A DNA stretch of 64,000 bases. Source: Hyalella azteca (lineage: Eukaryota; Arthropoda; Malacostraca; Amphipoda; Hyalellidae). The position numbers and the translations under genes were made by a program. The notes under the pieces were generated by a model, which did not search any database, was not told where the DNA came from, and saw only the letters and a program-made list of their open reading frames with translations. Each line of letters starts with the position of its first letter. Within the stretch, counting starts at the first letter, position 1. This document shows, in pieces, positions 31,176 through 41,599 of this stretch. The stretch is taken from contig NW_025946074.1 in NCBI RefSeq assembly GCF_000764305.2, forward strand, positions 62,001-126,000, read 5' to 3'.

Positions 31176-31806
31176 AACTTATCTGAACTACCTCCAGACT
31201 CATAATGACAACGCCATAAATATCTTTCATTTTTTCAATAATTAGACCACAAATAGCGAAATTATAATCTGCATCAATACCCATCATCACTTGATTGTCA
31301 GAACCTAAAGTTGATGGCATTTGATTATGACACAGATAAAAAATAATATTATAACCTAATATAGAGTACTTAGATAATTCCAGAATTAGAGGCACTGTAT
31401 TAAGTTCATTATGAACAGTTTACGCACTGAAAAGTTTGAAAACAAATTAAGAAAAACTTTTGCGTTTACTTTTTGGATGGACCAGAATTTAATACACAGA
31501 ACTAGACAATGATAAACTCGTTAGAAAGTTATTGTGAAATTCGTTAGTCCCGTGTTCGCGGATAGTTGGTTTCCTTCGATATTGAGTTGAAATTTAGTTT
31601 CAACTTCCTACTCAAGTTCCTGGTTTGCTTAGGTACTGTCGTACTGAAATAACTAAAGATTCTTTGAAATTCACTTTTATTCATTTATGTGCAATCTCGA
31701 AGGTTTGGTTTTATAATATAAACTTCAAAAAGTTTTATATTATGAAAAATCAACAGTCGAAAAATCAATCACCTCGGAAAGATACGATACGATCTTCATC
31801 ATGTCA

Positions 31807-31834
31807 CGACCATGCCATGCCCATGGCATGGTCG
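31807..31834. repeat. perfect 13-bp hairpin
   Basis: CGACCATGCCATG, a 2-base spacer and CATGGCATGGTCG form an exact inverted repeat in otherwise unremarkable sequence. Confidence 0.75.
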
Positions 31835-33195
31835 TTGCCTGGCAGCGGCATACCTAGAATAGAAGTGTCGGTTTAAGAGTTCAAGTTCAACCATAGACTC
31901 GTGGTCGTGACTCGTGAGTCATGAATGAGGACCGAAGAGGTATATTTTTGGTCAATATTTTGGCTACTTCCTTGCCTTACCTACGGCTAGCGGGCTAGGT
32001 ACAGGCTAGGACGCTAGGTACTAGTAGGTAGTGACAGTAGTGAGGCTACAGCTGAAAGCAACAACACAGAATTTAAATGTATGATACAGCTCTATCTAAC
32101 ACTATTTACACTAACTGTAGGTATTGTTACAGCTCTAAAAAGACAAAAAAACAGAAAAAATCATGAAAAAAACATTGATTTTTGATTTTGTTATTAACTC
32201 GGGTACATTTTTGTCTGATGGCTGAAGGCAAATTGTTAGCTTGATCCAAAAAATATAGCTAGGCCTAAGCGAAGTTCAAGGTAGGTAAGAAACATTTCCA
32301 AACCTTGTCAAGTTGTCAAGTTGTCAAACAAATATAAGAGGGTAGGCCTAACTTGTTTATATATTAGCCTAGGTACTCGCTCACAATTTTCACCATGTTT
32401 TAGCCATCAACGGATCATTGGCCCATCAAGATCCATGCCCCATGGTCAGGAAGATGTGCCACTCAGTGCCAGGTGCACGGGAATTTATTTTGTCATTTTA
32501 ACAACCTGCGTGGTGCGCCGTACTATGCTGGTAAAAAAATGCGCCGTGTGCCGTACTTTAGAAAGCTAAAATAGTTCTACTATTTTAGTTGACAATATAC
32601 GCAAGTATATTGATTACGCGAGTCGAACTGACAATAATAAAATGAAAGACATGTCCGGGTTACTTCTGACTCTTCCGCTTGTCCGCCTTGTTGGATACAG
32701 AACGTACGGTAATTGTAAACTGCGGCTATTATACATACGAAATGTAAACAGACGGTGTTCAGTGTTGCCATATGACTTTGGAGAAAATTTCTTCTAAAAT
32801 AAAGTTCTAGATTTCTCATTCACCAAATTTCCGTATCACAGCAATAGCTTAAAAAAAGTGAAAATGCGCGGGAAAATTCACCAAAAACATACATCATCCT
32901 GAGTGTGGATCAAGACTAATCACCTGCTGTATTTTTAACCCTTTGATCTCAGATACATTTATTTATGATTTACCATTGTCAATGCTATTTTTTCATAGTG
33001 GATTAGGGCTGAGATGTCCTATGAGTTTTGAAAGGGCTACCATAATATATTGATTTTTACCTAATATTTCAGGTATTTTATATCACTGTACCATAGTAAC
33101 TAGAGACACAACAAAGAACCACTAATAGCAAGCAAGATGTCCTGAGATTTTGTTCATTGCTTATAGACTATAGAGATTAGGTTGCATGCCCTAAA

Positions 33196-33313
33196 ATGGT
33201 GAGCAGCCGGGGGATTTGGTGTGCCGGGCTAGGTTTGACATCCCTGCTGCTGCTGCTCTACCTCCATCTTGCCACGGAGCTCAGCAACCTCCATACTGTG
33301 CTCAGACTTGCTG
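33196..33313 (+). CDS. Hs2st: Hs2st exon 1: cytoplasmic tail and signal anchor
   Basis: Starts at ATG in context AAAATGG. Reads [20 protein letters not shown], then [12 protein letters not shown]. This is a type II membrane anchor as expected for a Golgi sulfotransferase. Donor GTGAGT, phase 1. Confidence 0.9.
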
Positions 33314-36300
33314 GTGAGTCTGACAAGTTTAAGACATGTTACTTATATTGAAAAATACATAATACTTTGGAGTCAGGTCACTGAGGTCAGTGCATCAAGT
33401 CAGTAAATATTTGAAGATCATTAACTGCTCATTAGCATCAAAATCTATACCCTTTGAAGATTTTACTGACACATTTTCCTTTTAATCCTTCTTGAAATGT
33501 ATTTTTGGGAAGAAATCTTGAATGTAGAATTAATTATTTGGGAAAAAACCTCAATAATACTGGCAATATTTTGGGTCTAAAAGCCTCATCTTGTTTAGGC
33601 AATCTCTATGGCATTCTCTAAACTGTGGAGCATATAGTAGTGGAGCCTATAGTAGTGGAGCCTCGTGATTTGTATGTTACTGTTGAATTGAATTTATGAA
33701 AACTTCATTTCAGTAATATTACAGGGCTGGTCACTAGAGAATGATAAGAAACCCATTTAATTCCATATTTATTGCAGGAAATAAGGTTTGACTTTCATTG
33801 AAGTGCTTCTGTGGTTCATTTGAATGTTTGTTAACTACATGATTCATTTTTTTAACATAATTATTCATTAAACACATATTCAGCAGCATTTTTACTATGT
33901 ATTATATATATGAGCAAACTTGCCATTTTGAATTGATATTATGTTTACCCATGCTATTTATTACTGATATAATGTGCCTCCTTGCCCTTGATACAAGTAT
34001 TAAGCATCACCTTACCCCATATTGTTTCACTATGTACACATCAGTCATTTTGTTATTGATATTACGTGTTGCGTGCAGGTGCTCCGGTACACACAAGCTT
34101 TTTACATGGGTCTCTGGGTCTAGGTGGGTCAGGCCAGGTTGGCAGCAAGACCCTAGACCTTGAGGAGCTGGTGATCATCTACAACAGAGTTCCTAAGACA
34201 GGCTCCACGTCCCTTATAGGACTTGCTTATGACTTGTGCTCCATCAATGGCTTCAATGTCATCCACATCAACACGTCAAGGAATTCGCCCACACTCTCCT
34301 TGTCTGACCAGGTGCATTAGGAGTAGGCTTCATACATTAATAAATTACATCATCATGAGGATGTGGTACTGGTATATATATCAAGTCTATTTCATACGTT
34401 ACATTTTAATGATGATGAAAGCACATATGTTTAGTCTGTATCAAATATCACCATCTCCCATCATTATGATGATGAGGAAGATCAAGTCTGCTTCATACAT
34501 AATGGATTAATTCATTGGGCTGGATTCTTCTATCCTTAACCCTTTCACAGGTAAGTTACCATATATGATCACTTGAAATCGCGTCACAAAAAGCCTCACC
34601 ACGGCTTCCTGTTTGTTTATGAGGCATCCTTATTATGCCTCAGTCAATCACTAATTATCTGACCATCATTCTATCTATAGCATCAGCAGCTGCAAAGTCC
34701 ACAAATTGAAATATGAGCATTTAAATGAAGGTTTTGACTCGGACAATGGAACTGACACTCTTTCCGCATTTTCTTCAAAAGGTGGAAGTATCAATATTTA
34801 TATTTATTTATTTTGGCAACTTGATTAAATTTAATTAAATTAAATTTTTATGTTTCTAATTTTTCATTTGCATAAACTGAAATTATAATTTTTAATTATA
34901 AAGAATTATACTTCTAATTATAAAGAAAAATTTTGTGTACTGATTGCATTTATTGAATTCTTCAATTGTGATTTAAACCTTCAATAGGCAAAATTTGCAA
35001 AAATTAATAGAAATAAATATATTGTATAATACTTCTTACTTTCTTGAAATGGTTTCTGAAATTTTAATTTCTGAATATTTCAATGCTTGCCCGCTAAAGG
35101 GTTAGACCAGGAAATGAGAAAATGTAAGCAGATGCTATTGATAGTCCTTCACGCCAACTGTATGGACAAACAATTTGTTTCCAGAGAAAACAAGTCTTAC
35201 CTTCATGAGATTATGTTGTTGCGCAGTTAAACTATAGAATTTGTACATGCCACAAGCTGCATGTAAGTTATAATAAACTATTTTCATTCAAGCTTTAGAC
35301 ATACAATTGATGTACTTAATGTCCCCAGATGAAGTTTGTGTACAACGTCTCAAACTGGTCCGAGAAGAAGCCTGGCGTCTACCATGGCCATCTTGCCTAC
35401 ATCGACTTTGCTAGGTTAGAAGAACAGTGTAAATATTCCATGAATGCTCATAGAATGTTCGAGATGTGGAAAATTAATGTGAAGATGTAGAAGCATTCGT
35501 AAGATGTTTGCTCCAATTAATGGTGAACTTGATACTTCTTTAATTGAAGTGGGCGCCCTTACACAAAGAGTAAAGAGTGAGATTTTGTTCGTATAGCAAT
35601 GCACTTAACCCCCTTATGCAGGGGGCCCATTATAAGTGCATAATATTAATGCTATTAAGGAGTGCTCCTAACACTACGTCTTTGCTCTGCTCATACTGTG
35701 GGTGAGGAAGTGTGTTATTATCTGGACAAAATTACCCATTTGCTTCTTTCAATGTAGCTGTTTGCATGAGCGCGTCCTGCGCGTTTTTTACTTTTATGTT
35801 ATGAATACTCGAATGTTCGAATGCAACTTGTAGTTTGCTGTTCAGGCAATGCATGAATGGCCTTCATGGGTAACTCGAGTTGAATGCTTCCACCTCTGCG
35901 GGTGTCTCGGGTGCCCCAATGCCCCTCTTCTCTCCCCATGTTCAGGGTGTCACGGGTGCCCTAATGTCTCTCCTCTCTCAGGTTCGGGGTGTCACGTGTT
36001 CCCGTGTACATAAATGTGGTGCGGGCGCCGCTGGACCGCCTCGTGTCGTACTTTTACTTCCTGCGCTACGGCGACGACCTCAGACCCAACCTCGTCAGGA
36101 AGCGCCAGGGTGACAAGATGGTGGGTGACGGAGTGGTATGGGGACGGGGTGGTGGAGGTGACGGGTTGGGTGGGAAATGAGTTTTTATAAATCTCAAAAG
36201 GACATATAGAAATGTAACTACACAATGGGGCTTAAAAACTAAAATGATAAATGATATATAATAAAACATTCATGAAAATGAGTATACCACAGCGCTGCCC

Positions 36301-38180
36301 CACGCTAAGTGTAGTAATGCTGACAATAATCACAGCAGTGCTGCACTAACGCTCGGCATTTCAGACGCTGGACGAGTGCGTGCTGAAGCAGCACGTTGAC
36401 TGCAGCGCCTCCAGGCTGTGGATCCAAGTACCCTTCTTCTGCGGTCAGCACGCCGAGTGCTGGTGGGTGCAGGGTTGCAGGTTGCTGGTGGTTGCCGGGT
36501 AACATCACCCTACTTCCACCCCTTAGGGTGCCGGGGTCGGAGTGGGCGCTGCAGCAGGCTAAGCACAACCTGGTTGCCCACTACCTGCTGGTGGGCATCA
36601 CGGAGGAGATGGAGAGCTTCGTCGCCCTCCTCGAGGGCGCTCTGCCGCGGGTCTTCCACGGCGCTCTCCAGCTGTATCAGCGAGGTGAGCTGGCAGAGCA
36701 TGCAGTTTGTCCTGGCACTCTGACTACCATCAGTGACACTTCGGGTTTAGTTTTACATTTCATTATAATTGCCACGTTCCAACGAAAAATATTCATGCAT
36801 TATCCGAGTGTACAATAGCGACTGCTGATCATAGCTAGCCACGGCTCATCCAGCAGCTCAAGGGTCTTGACGTCGTGTCCATTACTCGGACACTTGACAC
36901 GTGTTCATAATTACCGCCCGTGTTGACGACGGACACTTGACACGTGTTCATAATTACCGCCCGTGTTGACGACGGACACTTGGCACGTGTTCATAATTAC
37001 ATTTGCTGCATAAAAAGACGAAGAAGTGATTCTAGAAATCCTGAATATAAAATACCCTGAAATTTAATAATTAAATATCATGTCGATTTGGAAACAACAA
37101 TAGCTTGTTGTTTACAAAATAAACTTAAGAACGCGCACCAAATGTAAATATTATAAGATCCAAAGCTTTTATAATATTTAAGACTGATTTCTCTAAGATT
37201 AGAAGCTGATGTTCGTTGTTGACGCCATAACGATAGCTTGGCCCCGCAGGTAACAAGTCTCACCTCCGCCGCACCGTCAGGAAGGTGATGCCCTCTGAGG
37301 ACACTATCGCCAGGCTGCAGAACACCAAGGTGCTGGTGATTTGATTGTCTGTGATGCAATATTGTTTGTGTGTGGTGTGTTGTTATTTGTCTTGAAATGC
37401 GTTATTGTGTGTGTGCTGTGTTAGGTATTTCTTGTGTAATTGTTTGTGTGGCGTGTTATCTCTTGTGTTGTGATGTATTAATATTTGTGTAGTGTGTTAT
37501 TTCTTGTGTTATTGTATCTGTGGTGTGTTATTATTTGTGTTGTGGTGTATTATTGTGCGTGTAGAGTGTTATTGTGTCTGTGGTGTGTTATTGCTCGTGT
37601 TTATGTGTTATTTCTCGTATTGTGGTGTGTTGTTTTTCTCCTGTGTTGTGCTCTGTGTGGAGTTGATCGTTTTCTCGTGTGTAATTAAGATTTTAAACAT
37701 AAGCGAGTTTAATAAACTATTAGAAGAAAAGTTCAATAAACTGTTTTAAGTGTCCGATCTTCATGATTTAATCCATTGACATTGAGCCGGCATTCGACTG
37801 ACATGACAAAGAGAGTTATAGACGCATTTAAGGTTGAATAAGTGAGCACAGTTGCCTAGAATTAATTTATATATTGTCTTGCCTGGAGCTGCAAGCGTCC
37901 GTCCCTGACAGTAGTGAAGTACAGGTTCTAATAACGTTTAGTTTGCTTGTAGCAGCTCCGGCCGGTGACAGTATTCGGTGCGAAATAATATGCTGCATGC
38001 TGTGGCATGTAATATCAACGTCCCACTGCTCAGGTGTGGCGGCTGGAGAACGACTTCTACCACTTCGCGGCCGAACAGTTCCACTTCACAGCTCGCAAGG
38101 GCCTAACGCTCGACGCCGGCCGTCTCGCCCTCAAGCGCAATAACTTCAACTACGAGAAGATCAAACCCAAGCCAAACTGA
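33196..38180 (+). CDS. Hs2st: heparan sulfate 2-O-sulfotransferase (8 exons, complete)
   Basis: Eight exons (33196-33313, 34079-34311, 35329-35414, 35982-36120, 36365-36462, 36527-36684, 37250-37329, 38034-38180) join into 352 codons, against 356 in human. The enzyme moves sulfate from PAPS to C2 of iduronic acid in heparan sulfate in the Golgi, shaping FGF and Wnt co-receptor function. Visible features: an N-terminal signal anchor (about residues 8-27, Leu-rich), the 5'-phosphosulfate loop PKTGSTS at 78-84 with Lys79, the catalytic His pair in YHGH (136/138), the 3'-phosphate motif [11 protein letters not shown] at 158-168 with Arg160 and Ser168, and sequons at N104, N123 and N126. The C-terminus is YEKIKPKPN. 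In the 3'-phosphate motif the usual Asp after Arg is Ala161. Pipe-type paralogues are less similar, so Hs2st is preferred. Confidence 0.97.
34079..34311 (+). CDS. Hs2st: Hs2st exon 2: PAPS 5'-phosphosulfate loop
   Basis: Acceptor GCGTGCAG and donor GTGCAT. Contains a Gly-rich stem, [15 protein letters not shown] and [18 protein letters not shown]. The loop Lys (residue 79) is the conserved PAPS-binding residue. Confidence 0.97.
34540..35101. mobile_element. piggyBac-like MITE in Hs2st intron 2
   Basis: Starts CCCTTTCACAGGTAAG right after TTAA and ends, inverted, CCCTTTAGCGGGCAAG before TTAG, a one-base decay of TTAA. TTAA target sites with CCC-type ends are typical of piggyBac. The 562-bp interior is AT-rich and non-coding. 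Confidence 0.65.
35329..35414 (+). CDS. Hs2st: Hs2st exon 3: catalytic His segment
   Basis: Acceptor GTCCCCAG and donor GTTAGA. Encodes [20 protein letters not shown] then HLAYIDFA. The H-x-H pair corresponds to the catalytic histidines 140 and 142 of the vertebrate enzyme. Confidence 0.97.
35900..36005 (+). repeat. repeat spanning the Hs2st exon 4 acceptor
   Basis: Three units about 42-44 bp apart: GGTGTCTCGGGTGCCCCAAT, GGTGTCACGGGTGCCCTAAT and, within the exon, GGTGTCACGTGTTCCCGTG. Each upstream unit is followed by a pyrimidine-rich tract and CAG. Confidence 0.82.
35982..36120 (+). CDS. Hs2st: Hs2st exon 4: 3'-phosphate-binding motif
   Basis: Acceptor CCTCTCTCAG and donor GTGGGT. Encodes [20 protein letters not shown] then [12 protein letters not shown]. 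Two upstream near-copies of the acceptor plus exon start (GGTGTCACGGGTGCCC) lie in the intron from about 35900. Confidence 0.97.
36365..36462 (+). CDS. Hs2st: Hs2st exon 5
   Basis: Acceptor GGCATTTCAG and donor GTGGGT. Encodes [19 protein letters not shown] then [13 protein letters not shown], with the conserved cysteines of the family. Phase 2 at the end splits the Trp codon. Confidence 0.97.
36527..36684 (+). CDS. Hs2st: Hs2st exon 6
   Basis: Acceptor ACCCCTTAG and donor GTGAGC. The intron before it is only 64 bp. Encodes [20 protein letters not shown] and [18 protein letters not shown], closely matching the vertebrate enzyme. Confidence 0.97.
36888..37000 (+). repeat. 43-bp minisatellite in Hs2st intron 6
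   Basis: About 2.7 copies of GGACACTTGACACGTGTTCA plus TAATTACCGCCCGTGTTGAC. Confidence 0.92.
37250..37329 (+). CDS. Hs2st: Hs2st exon 7
   Basis: Acceptor GGCCCCGCAG and donor GTGCTG. Encodes [20 protein letters not shown] then RLQNTK, equivalent to the human segment before IWKMENEFYEF. The donor leads straight into GTGTGTTATT-type repeats. Confidence 0.95.
37340..37690 (+). repeat. GTGTTATT-type degenerate repeat after Hs2st exon 7
   Basis: Irregular units of the type TGTGGTGTGTTATTGTGT run from just after the exon 7 donor for about 340 bp. Long frames inside are repeat artefacts. Confidence 0.8.
38034..38180 (+). CDS. Hs2st: Hs2st exon 8, C-terminus
   Basis: Acceptor CACTGCTCAG, stop TGA at 38178. 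Encodes [26 protein letters not shown] and a final [12 protein letters not shown], matching the vertebrate end FFYEKIYPKSN. Confidence 0.97.
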   Translation: MWRLENDFYHFAAEQFHFTARKGLTLDAGRLALKRNNFNYEKIKPKPN

Positions 38181-38184
38181 CGTC

Positions 38185-38405
38185 CCACACTGTGCGCGGC
38201 TTGTCAAAATGTGGCATACCATGACACTGTGGTGCGGCTTGTGGAAATGTTGCGCACCAAGCCACAGTGGGTCGCAGCTTGTCGCAATTTGGGGCAGCTT
38301 GTCACAAAATGGCGCAGCTTTTCGCATTGAGGCGAATTTTATCGCAGTGCAATTTACTTGCCACAAGTCACATGCCACTATGTCGCAAAATGTCGCACTA
38401 TGCGG
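38185..38405 (+). repeat. degenerate GCAGCTTGTCGCAA repeat in Hs2st 3' UTR
   Basis: Starting just after the stop codon, units of the type TGGTGCGGCTTGTGG, GGTCGCAGCTTGTCGCAA and ATGGCGCAGCTTTTCGC recur every 20-30 bp. They could give the 3' UTR a repeated structure. Confidence 0.7.
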
Positions 38406-41090
38406 ATATTTCGAACGCTACGTCACCACATCCCTTCCGCCTCCTGCCTTCCCTAGTACTTAGCTCGCCTCATTATCTCGATCAATTCCCATTTCGCTCT
38501 TTTCTCTTCTTTTCCTTATCACCTCTCTTTCCCTGCATCACTTAACTTTTCTCGTCTATTAAATTTCCTTCATCACTCCTCTGTTTTTCTTATCCCTTAT
38601 CTTCTACCACTTCACTTACCTTTTTCCTCATCACATAACTTTCTTCTCATCACTTCCCTTTTCTCTCATCACTATTTGTTTCCCTCAGCAATTTCACATA
38701 CCCTTGGCAATTTCCTTTCCTATCATCACTTTTTATCACTCCCTCTCATCCTTTAGCTTTAAGCTGCAGTTCACCAAAGAATCTTGCCTTCTGTTGACTA
38801 TTCTTAGCGAGGAAACACGGTATGTGTGCATCCACTGTCTGTTGATCCTACCCATTATTGGGCTCAGTGTCTAGCACAGAACAATCTTAAGTAGGTAGCA
38901 TTATGGAAGGTCAAGTCCATGTAAACTATTTACCTTAGCTAGCAAGAAACCATGGCAATCTCTTTAACTTGTATGATGTTTAGAGCTTTAATTAGCATGC
39001 GGGTAGCCTGTTCAATTGCTGTTATAGCAAAGAGTTCGATAATCTCATTTCGTGTTCAGTGTGGTCCTCCCCCCCCCCTACTTAAAGCGTTTTTCCACGC
39101 TTTAGGGTTGTTTTCTGTACTCTTTAAGGTCTTTTTCTCTGTGCTTAATAATCGTTTCCTCCGCGCTTTAGGATTGTCAGTGCAGTTAAAAATTGCTTTT
39201 TCTTCGTTGCAGGTCAGTGTTTCTATGAGTTTCATGGTCATTTATTCTAATTTTGAAAAACGCGTTCAGTGCATTGAGATAGGCTTTCTCGACAATTTAG
39301 AGGCCTTTTTTTGCTTTCGATGCGGCTTTTTGTACGGTTTCTGAACGTTTTCTATACGCTAAGTGAATGTTTTCAACATTTGTTTATCTCAATGTTTCAT
39401 CATAGCTATTTGGAATCTGTCATAGTCCTCCCTAAATTCGAATATTCTTGCTGAATTTTCCATAGTTCTTCATATTCCTGAAGTTCAAATGCTGTTTATT
39501 TGTTGTAATATTTTATGTTGGTTTTAGAATTGTTTGTTGTGTGTTTAAAATGCTTATTAGCCATGCCGCGCCCACCCCACGGATGCTTTCTAACTTTTTT
39601 GAACCTTTTTGACTTTGATGTTTTATAATAGCTTTTTATATTCTGTTTTACTGTTTCTGTTATTTGTTTGAGCGTTTTCTGATCGTTTTAAGTTTTCTGT
39701 TTGCCTTGTGATTGTCTTCTGTGTTTTATTGTGTTTTTTGCTGGTCTTCTGTTAATATTCGCCCTATTTCCCGTGATATTTACCTCGTCTTCTCCTGATA
39801 TTTGCCCGGCATTGATATTTCACCTGCGTTGTGTAGGGGGCGCGGTGTTGGGGGTAACGCTATGTTGTAACGGCGCCACCCTCCTCCCAATGGTCGCCGT
39901 CCATCATGTGTCCACGTATTACCTTATTAGTGAACATCATAATCGTGTTACTAATAGCCAGATGACGCTGGCTTTATAAACCGGGAGATTTCAGGAAATC
40001 TCTTCATTAGTTGATACGAATAGTTTAAATTAAACCATAATTGTTTAATCATGTAAATTTATTTTTAAGGTATTGACTGTTGGTAAATGCGATGTATTTG
40101 TTTCTACCCTTTAGCTATTAAGTCTTTAATGCTGCAGGATTGACCTGGAGCGGCATCGCTGGCTGCATTCCATGAAGTTAGTGACTGATAGTTCAGCACG
40201 AGCAGTTTAAGTGGTGTTGTAGGGGCACTAGTATCGAGCTATTAGTACTGATAGTAACGTTAGTTGTAGTGCCACTAGTGGCAGCGCTGCAACACCACGA
40301 TGTGTTGTGGCATTCGCACGCTGGTCCTGCCTGTTCCTCACCTAGTACGGAACAGCAGAAGTCACATGGTGTGAAGGTGTTTAAATCTTCATTGGGATCC
40401 ATGAAGCGACGGAAGTGGGGCTCTCACGATCCATTAACTTTTATCATGAGTGGGTGGGTATGATGCTCGTTGTCTTTACTATACGAAGAAAACCCTTGCG
40501 GGTTCAAGTTTCTGCTCCTCGTCTCCTTGCTGAGCTTGTTGGTGGCGAAGAGAGTTTATGTCTCCATGAAAACTAAGCTGAAGTTTGCTTGCATGAAGTC
40601 AGCATGATGCCTTCTTTAGGCCTTAATCCTGCCTTGCGCTCCACTGCAGGTAATCGTCGTATGGTCCCACTCCTGCGACAATTGCGCCTTCAGATCTGTG
40701 CGCATTTTGGTGAGAATTACAAGCATTCGATATCTGAAGAATGTGTATAGTGTTTTTCACCTGTGTAATTGTGTATGAATTAAATGTAGAGTGTGTGTAC
40801 CAGCCGTATTGCGTGTGTGAATGAGCTGTGTAATGCATGTGGATGGGATCTAGCGTGTGTATAATATGTATAACGTACGTGGATCAATAGTTTAGTGTAT
40901 TTGCATCGGCTGTGTAGTGTAGTGTGTGGATGAGCCAGGTGCGTATATGTATCAGCTGTGTATACCTGCCATGTTTTAATTAGCGAGGCAATCCTACAGC
41001 ACCTATAGTAATTTTATTTGCTATTAAAAGTTAAATTTATTATTTGAAAGTATTTCTTTCCTTGGATTACATGCGTAAGGTGCGTGTATA
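38406..41090. other. downstream of Hs2st, no gene recognised
   Basis: Begins with a pyrimidine-rich stretch of TTTCCTCATCAC motifs (to about 38760), then degenerate GCTTTAGG/GTTTTT sequence near 39.1 kb. No coding frame has recognisable similarity. Confidence 0.5.
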
Positions 41091-41268
41091 CGGGGACAGT
41101 AGTGGCGGCCAGTACAACTTTCATATACTAACCGTCATTATTTACCGTGCTATTGCCTCGAGGGCTCCTGGCCACGGAAGGCCAGTCATGCTAATACACG
41201 AGGCTAGTAGCATGATAATTAGTCGCACTTAGTATTTAAAAGTTGCACTGGCCGACACTACTGACCAC
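41091..41268. mobile_element. MITE-like repeat, copy 1
   Basis: Terminal inverted repeats CAGTAGTGGCGGCCAGTACA and, inverted, CAGTAGTGTCGGCCAGTGCA enclose about 130 bp that include TTTACCGTGCTATTG and CACGAGGCTAGTAGCATG. A related copy is at 57.4 kb. Confidence 0.75.
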
Positions 41269-41356
41269 GTGGACAAGAACCTCACGCCATAGGAATCTAA
41301 CGTCCTGCGTGGAAATATGGGCGTATGGCATGGTTTAACTAGTATCAGGTTGACCA

Positions 41357-41590
41357 TCGGGCAGGGTGGCCCAGTGGTTAAAGTTCAGAGTACCAAGATT
41401 GGCGCAGGGAGGCGCGGGTTCGATCCCAGCTCTGTGCGCCAGTTTCTGGTCAGAATCGGCGAGGAGGCCGGGCGGTTAAGCACAGCAGAATTGTAGCAGT
41501 GCGTTGTGTGTTCGAGACCGCAACAAGCTGTGAACGTTCTGCGATGTTAAGAATCGGCAACAGGCCTAAACGCTAAAACCGCTATTATGA
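41357..41590 (+). mobile_element. tRNA-derived SINE, + copy
   Basis: Has a pol III A-box-like TGGCCCAGTGGTT (41367-41379) and a B box GGTTCGATCCC (41417-41427), then a non-tRNA body shared with the 31-kb copy: CAGTTTCTGGTCAGAATCGG and CGAGGAGGCCGGGCGGTTAA. The 3' end reads AACGCTAAAACCGCTATTAT. Confidence 0.87.
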
Positions 41591-41599
41591 GAAGCTAAT

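Larger units (their letters stand above)
29561..33195. other. intergenic region between p120ctn and Hs2st
   Basis: AT-rich DNA with no supported gene. It contains the palindromic array at 30.56 kb, the truncated SINE at 31 kb and the short hairpin at 31.8 kb. The Hs2st promoter is presumably in the last part, but I see no clear core element. Confidence 0.5.

Noticed and set aside
41367..41440. Possible tRNA gene from A-box and B-box matches
   Set aside because: No cloverleaf can be closed and the sequence continues into a body shared with the 31-kb copy, so it is a SINE.
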